DNA of 64,000 nt. Origin: Gracilaria domingensis. Its lineage: Eukaryota; Rhodophyta; Florideophyceae; Gracilariales; Gracilariaceae. Made by a program: the position numbers and the translations under genes. The DNA lies in the NCBI GenBank assembly GCA_022539475.1, contig VCMS01000033.1, forward strand, positions 124,001 through 188,000, written 5' to 3'. Within the stretch, counting starts at the first letter, position 1. Each line of letters begins with the position of its first letter. Below are positions 61,831 through 64,000 of the stretch, in pieces. Below the pieces are notes generated by a model. The model was not told where the DNA came from and searched no databases. It saw only the letters and a program-made list of their open reading frames with translations.

Positions 61831-62694
61831 CTATCGGTTCTTGAAGCTGGGCTTCCGCTGGTCGATAAACGCCTTCATGCCCTCCTTCTGATCATCCAGC
61901 CCGAACGTCGCCTGAAACGCGCGTTTCTCAAACAGCAGCCCCTGCGACAAGCTGCTTTCAAACGCCACATTCACGCATTCCTTCGCCGCCGCAACAACCG
62001 GCGTCGAGTGCCTGGCAATCACCGCCGCAACGTCCTTTGCTTCCTTGAGCGCCTCACCCTTCCTAGCCACCCTGGTCACCAGTCCCACGCTCTCCGCCTC
62101 ACTGGCGTTCATCTGTCTTCCCGTCAGCACCAGTTCCATAGCCTTTGCTTTTCCAACAGCTCTTACCAGACGCTGCGTCCCTCCAGCACTCGGTATTGTA
62201 CCGAGCTGAATCTCGGGCTGTCCAAACTGCGCGTCCTCCGAGGCAATCACAATATCAGCAGCCATCACCAGTTCACACCCGCCCCCCAACGCAAAGCCCG
62301 AAACGGCCGCTATGAGCGGTTTCTTCACAGCGGCGATTTCATCCGTCCAGCTCCCAATATCACGTCTGAATCGCGCGGCGTGGTACGAATTGGCAGCCAT
62401 TTCCTCAATGTCGTTCCCCGCCGCGAAGACGCGACTGCTTCCCGTTAGGATGATGACGTTGACAGTTGGATCTTGTTCGAAGCCTTTTGTGGCTTCAATG
62501 ATTTCTTGAATGGTTTGCTCGTTCAACATGTTCATGTGGCGCGGGCGATGGATCTCTATCAGCGCGATCTTGTCGTCGGCGCTGGCCTGAATGTTGTCAA
62601 ACTGTCTTGATTGCACTGGTAGCTGCGAGCCTAGTGACTCGCAGAAAGAGCGCCTGTAGGCGCGGCGCGCATGCGAACAGACCGTACGGAGCAT
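61831..62694 (-). CDS. Mitochondrial enoyl-CoA hydratase (short-chain, ECHS1-like)
   Basis: 287 residues from the ATG giving MLRTVCSHARRAYRRSF, an Arg-rich amphipathic presequence typical of mitochondria. The crotonase fold follows, with the oxyanion-hole segments FAAGNDIEEMA and ALGGGCELVMAADI, and both catalytic glutamates: Glu in GGGCELV (about 142) and Glu in FGQPEIQLGTIPSAGGTQRL (about 162). It hydrates trans-2-enoyl-CoA in fatty acid beta-oxidation and in Val/Ile breakdown. It ends SFKNR, close to the animal ECHS1 end. An upstream non-ATG open part of the frame is not used. Confidence 0.95.
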   Translation of the reverse strand: MLRTVCSHARRAYRRSFCESLGSQLPVQSRQFDNIQASADDKIALIEIHRPRHMNMLNEQTIQEIIEATKGFEQDPTVNVIILTGSSRVFAAGNDIEEMAANSYHAARFRRDIGSWTDEIAAVKKPLIAAVSGFALGGGCELVMAADIVIASEDAQFGQPEIQLGTIPSAGGTQRLVRAVGKAKAMELVLTGRQMNASEAESVGLVTRVARKGEALKEAKDVAAVIARHSTPVVAAAKECVNVAFESSLSQGLLFEKRAFQATFGLDDQKEGMKAFIDQRKPSFKNR

Positions 62695-63104
62695 GGTTGC
62701 TCGTGAATCTAATGTGGCAATGACGTTGGTGAGGAGCGCCGGACAACGGGCGGAGACGGGGCGCGTGAGGGGGCGTTCTGATCTTCGTTGCTGGTGGAGC
62801 AAGTGCACTCCGCCGCAGAGACTCTGCGGCGGATTGGGATTTCGCGGAAAATCTTTGGGACAAAGTAAAAAAGCGCAAATATTTTTGAAGTGAGCAACGT
62901 TTTAGTTTAAGGACACATTTGCAGCACGTGGTCTCTTCATGCTAAAAGAGACTGGTCGTTGGCTATTAGCATGTACATAATAATGCAGTCAGTGTTACAA
63001 CAAAACGAAGAAACAAAAAGAAGGGGAGCCCGGCTCCGCAAGGAGAGTTTTCAAGCCGTTAGGAAGGGGTTGGAAGTACCAGTAACCCATTTCAAGTTAG
63101 ATGT
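62695..63104. other. Intergenic region
   Basis: Upstream of the hydratase gene and downstream of the small basic ORF. A short hairpin (GCCGCAGAGACTCTGCGGC) lies at 62,811-62,829. Nothing else recognised. Confidence 0.5.
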
Positions 63105-63344
63105 TCACCGATGCAGGGCGCATGTATTGCCGTTAGGGCCCGAGCGTTGTCGAGAGTTAACAAAATTGCATAGAAGCGATGAGGCAGAGGTGGCATGATC
63201 CATGACAAACAAAAACGGTGCAGGATGTGCAAGGGTCGGTCTATGCGCAGCCGGAGTGATGCTCTTGACATCTCCCTTCTTGATGTTTGTCTTGGGCGCG
63301 GGGTATCCCTGCGGCTTTCTCGGTCCCTGTGGTTGGCGCGGCAT
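63105..63344 (-). CDS. Small basic ORF with TATA box, unknown
   Basis: 79 residues from an ATG in CACCATGCC context: MPRQPQGPRKPQGYPAPK, TNIKKGDVKSITPAAHRP, then a less structured C-terminus. Not recognised. A TATATAAA box 130 bp upstream and a pyrimidine-rich leader support a transcribed gene. The C-terminal half may be intronic or spurious, since composition changes after residue 40. Confidence in the exact end is low. Confidence 0.4.
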   Translation of the reverse strand: MPRQPQGPRKPQGYPAPKTNIKKGDVKSITPAAHRPTLAHPAPFLFVMDHATSASSLLCNFVNSRQRSGPNGNTCALHR

Positions 63345-63477
63345 GGTGCGAGCGTGAAGGGCAGTGGTAACAAAAAAGAAGAAGGAAGTGCTGACTGAGA
63401 ATGGGTCAGACAAGAGATGCACTGCGGATTGATGTGCGATTTGACGAGCAGCACACAAGTGAAGCAGGGCGGTCGGT

Positions 63478-63485
63478 TTATATAG
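63478..63485 (-). promoter_or_regulatory. TATA box upstream of the small basic ORF
   Basis: TATATAAA on the minus strand, about 130 bp before the ATG at 63344. Confidence 0.45.
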
Positions 63486-64000
63486 GATGCGGTTGGCATC
63501 GAGTGCATTGATGTTTGAGAAAGAGTGAGTGACAGCTCACCAAACATGAAAGGAAGGGAATTTTTCTCTGTCTACTCTCTAAAACGATGATACACGAATA
63601 TGACGAGGAAAGAGAAGATGGAGCATTCGGTCTCGATAATGCTTTCCACACACCGCACCTCGTTCGCGCTGCTCACAACGGGACATTGGTACTGTGTAAA
63701 CAACGCGCCGCGGCGCGTTGCTCGGCGAGTGGCTTCGCAACTGCCTCGCAGAGCGGCAGTCCGCGGCGCGCGGGGAGGCTACAAGTATGGCGAGTGCGGA
63801 AGCGAGGCGCTGTCAGCGCGCAGCACGGGCAGCGCCTCTTGTTGGGCAAACGATCAGCCACCCGAGCAGGTACGGGCGCCCGTAATTCGCGGGCGCGGGT
63901 CAACCTGTTTCCTACAACGCGCCTGCGCGAACAAACCGGCGGCGAAGGGGCGGGGGGGGGGGAGGCGTCAGCGGCGCGCGGGCGCGGCGGTGTGCCACGA
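63486..64000. other. GC-rich right edge
   Basis: No gene recognised. A run of ten or more G lies near 63,951-63,961. Confidence 0.5.

Noticed and set aside
1-64000. CRISPR array or bacterial operon structure
   Set aside because: No regularly spaced short repeats were seen. Introns, TATA boxes and organelle leaders show a eukaryotic nuclear genome.

Overview
The window is nuclear DNA of a photosynthetic eukaryote, most likely a red alga and probably a florideophyte. It carries a CpcT/CpeT phycobiliprotein lyase with a plastid-type leader, a plastid-targeted NblB-like HEAT protein, a nuclear DnaG primase with a leader, and a CLC transporter with Thr in place of the internal proton glutamate, as known in Cyanidioschyzon merolae CmCLC. 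Most genes are single-exon. The two introns I can define (ribosomal protein L7 and a complex I subunit) are short GT-AG introns. Several real ATG codons lie downstream of the first open codon, so starts were chosen on ATG plus family fit.

Layout. 0-8.4 kb: aminoacylase-like M20 peptidase, a tandem pair of small MGNC-starting Gly/Cys-rich genes, and an epsin-like ENTH protein. 9.4-13.5 kb: a plastid membrane protein (At5g03900-like) and the CLC transporter, divergent over a compact promoter. 13.7-24.4 kb, all minus: E(z)-type histone methyltransferase with a very long tail, poly(A) polymerase, NblB-like protein, and a PH-domain CaMK-like kinase with a broken frame. 25-29.4 kb: a protein with an ARM/HEAT-like N-terminus and SUMO-interacting motifs behind E2F-type sites, and a Kelch-BTB protein.

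30.5-38.2 kb is a tandem segmental duplication: a dispersed repeat unit plus RPL7, with one intact and one decayed RPL7, and between them a membrane protein with four four-cysteine repeats. 38.6-47.1 kb: DnaG primase, an HTH protein with a beta-grasp-like tail, a small putative cell-cycle protein, and a carotenoid cleavage dioxygenase with a frame break. 47.3-54 kb is gene-poor: LINE tails, a 5S rRNA gene, the third copy of the dispersed repeat in inverse orientation, long perfect palindromes and a decayed Kelch gene fragment.

From about 54 kb the DNA becomes very GC-rich with long G/C homopolymers. It holds a KRP/p27-type CDK inhibitor, an R2R3-MYB factor, an F-box protein, the CpcT/CpeT lyase, complex I subunit NDUFB2, mitochondrial enoyl-CoA hydratase and a small basic ORF. 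Two themes recur: phycobilisome upkeep (lyase, NblB-like protein) and cell-cycle control (CDK inhibitor, E2F-type sites, a D-box-like small protein). Functional links between these genes are inference only.
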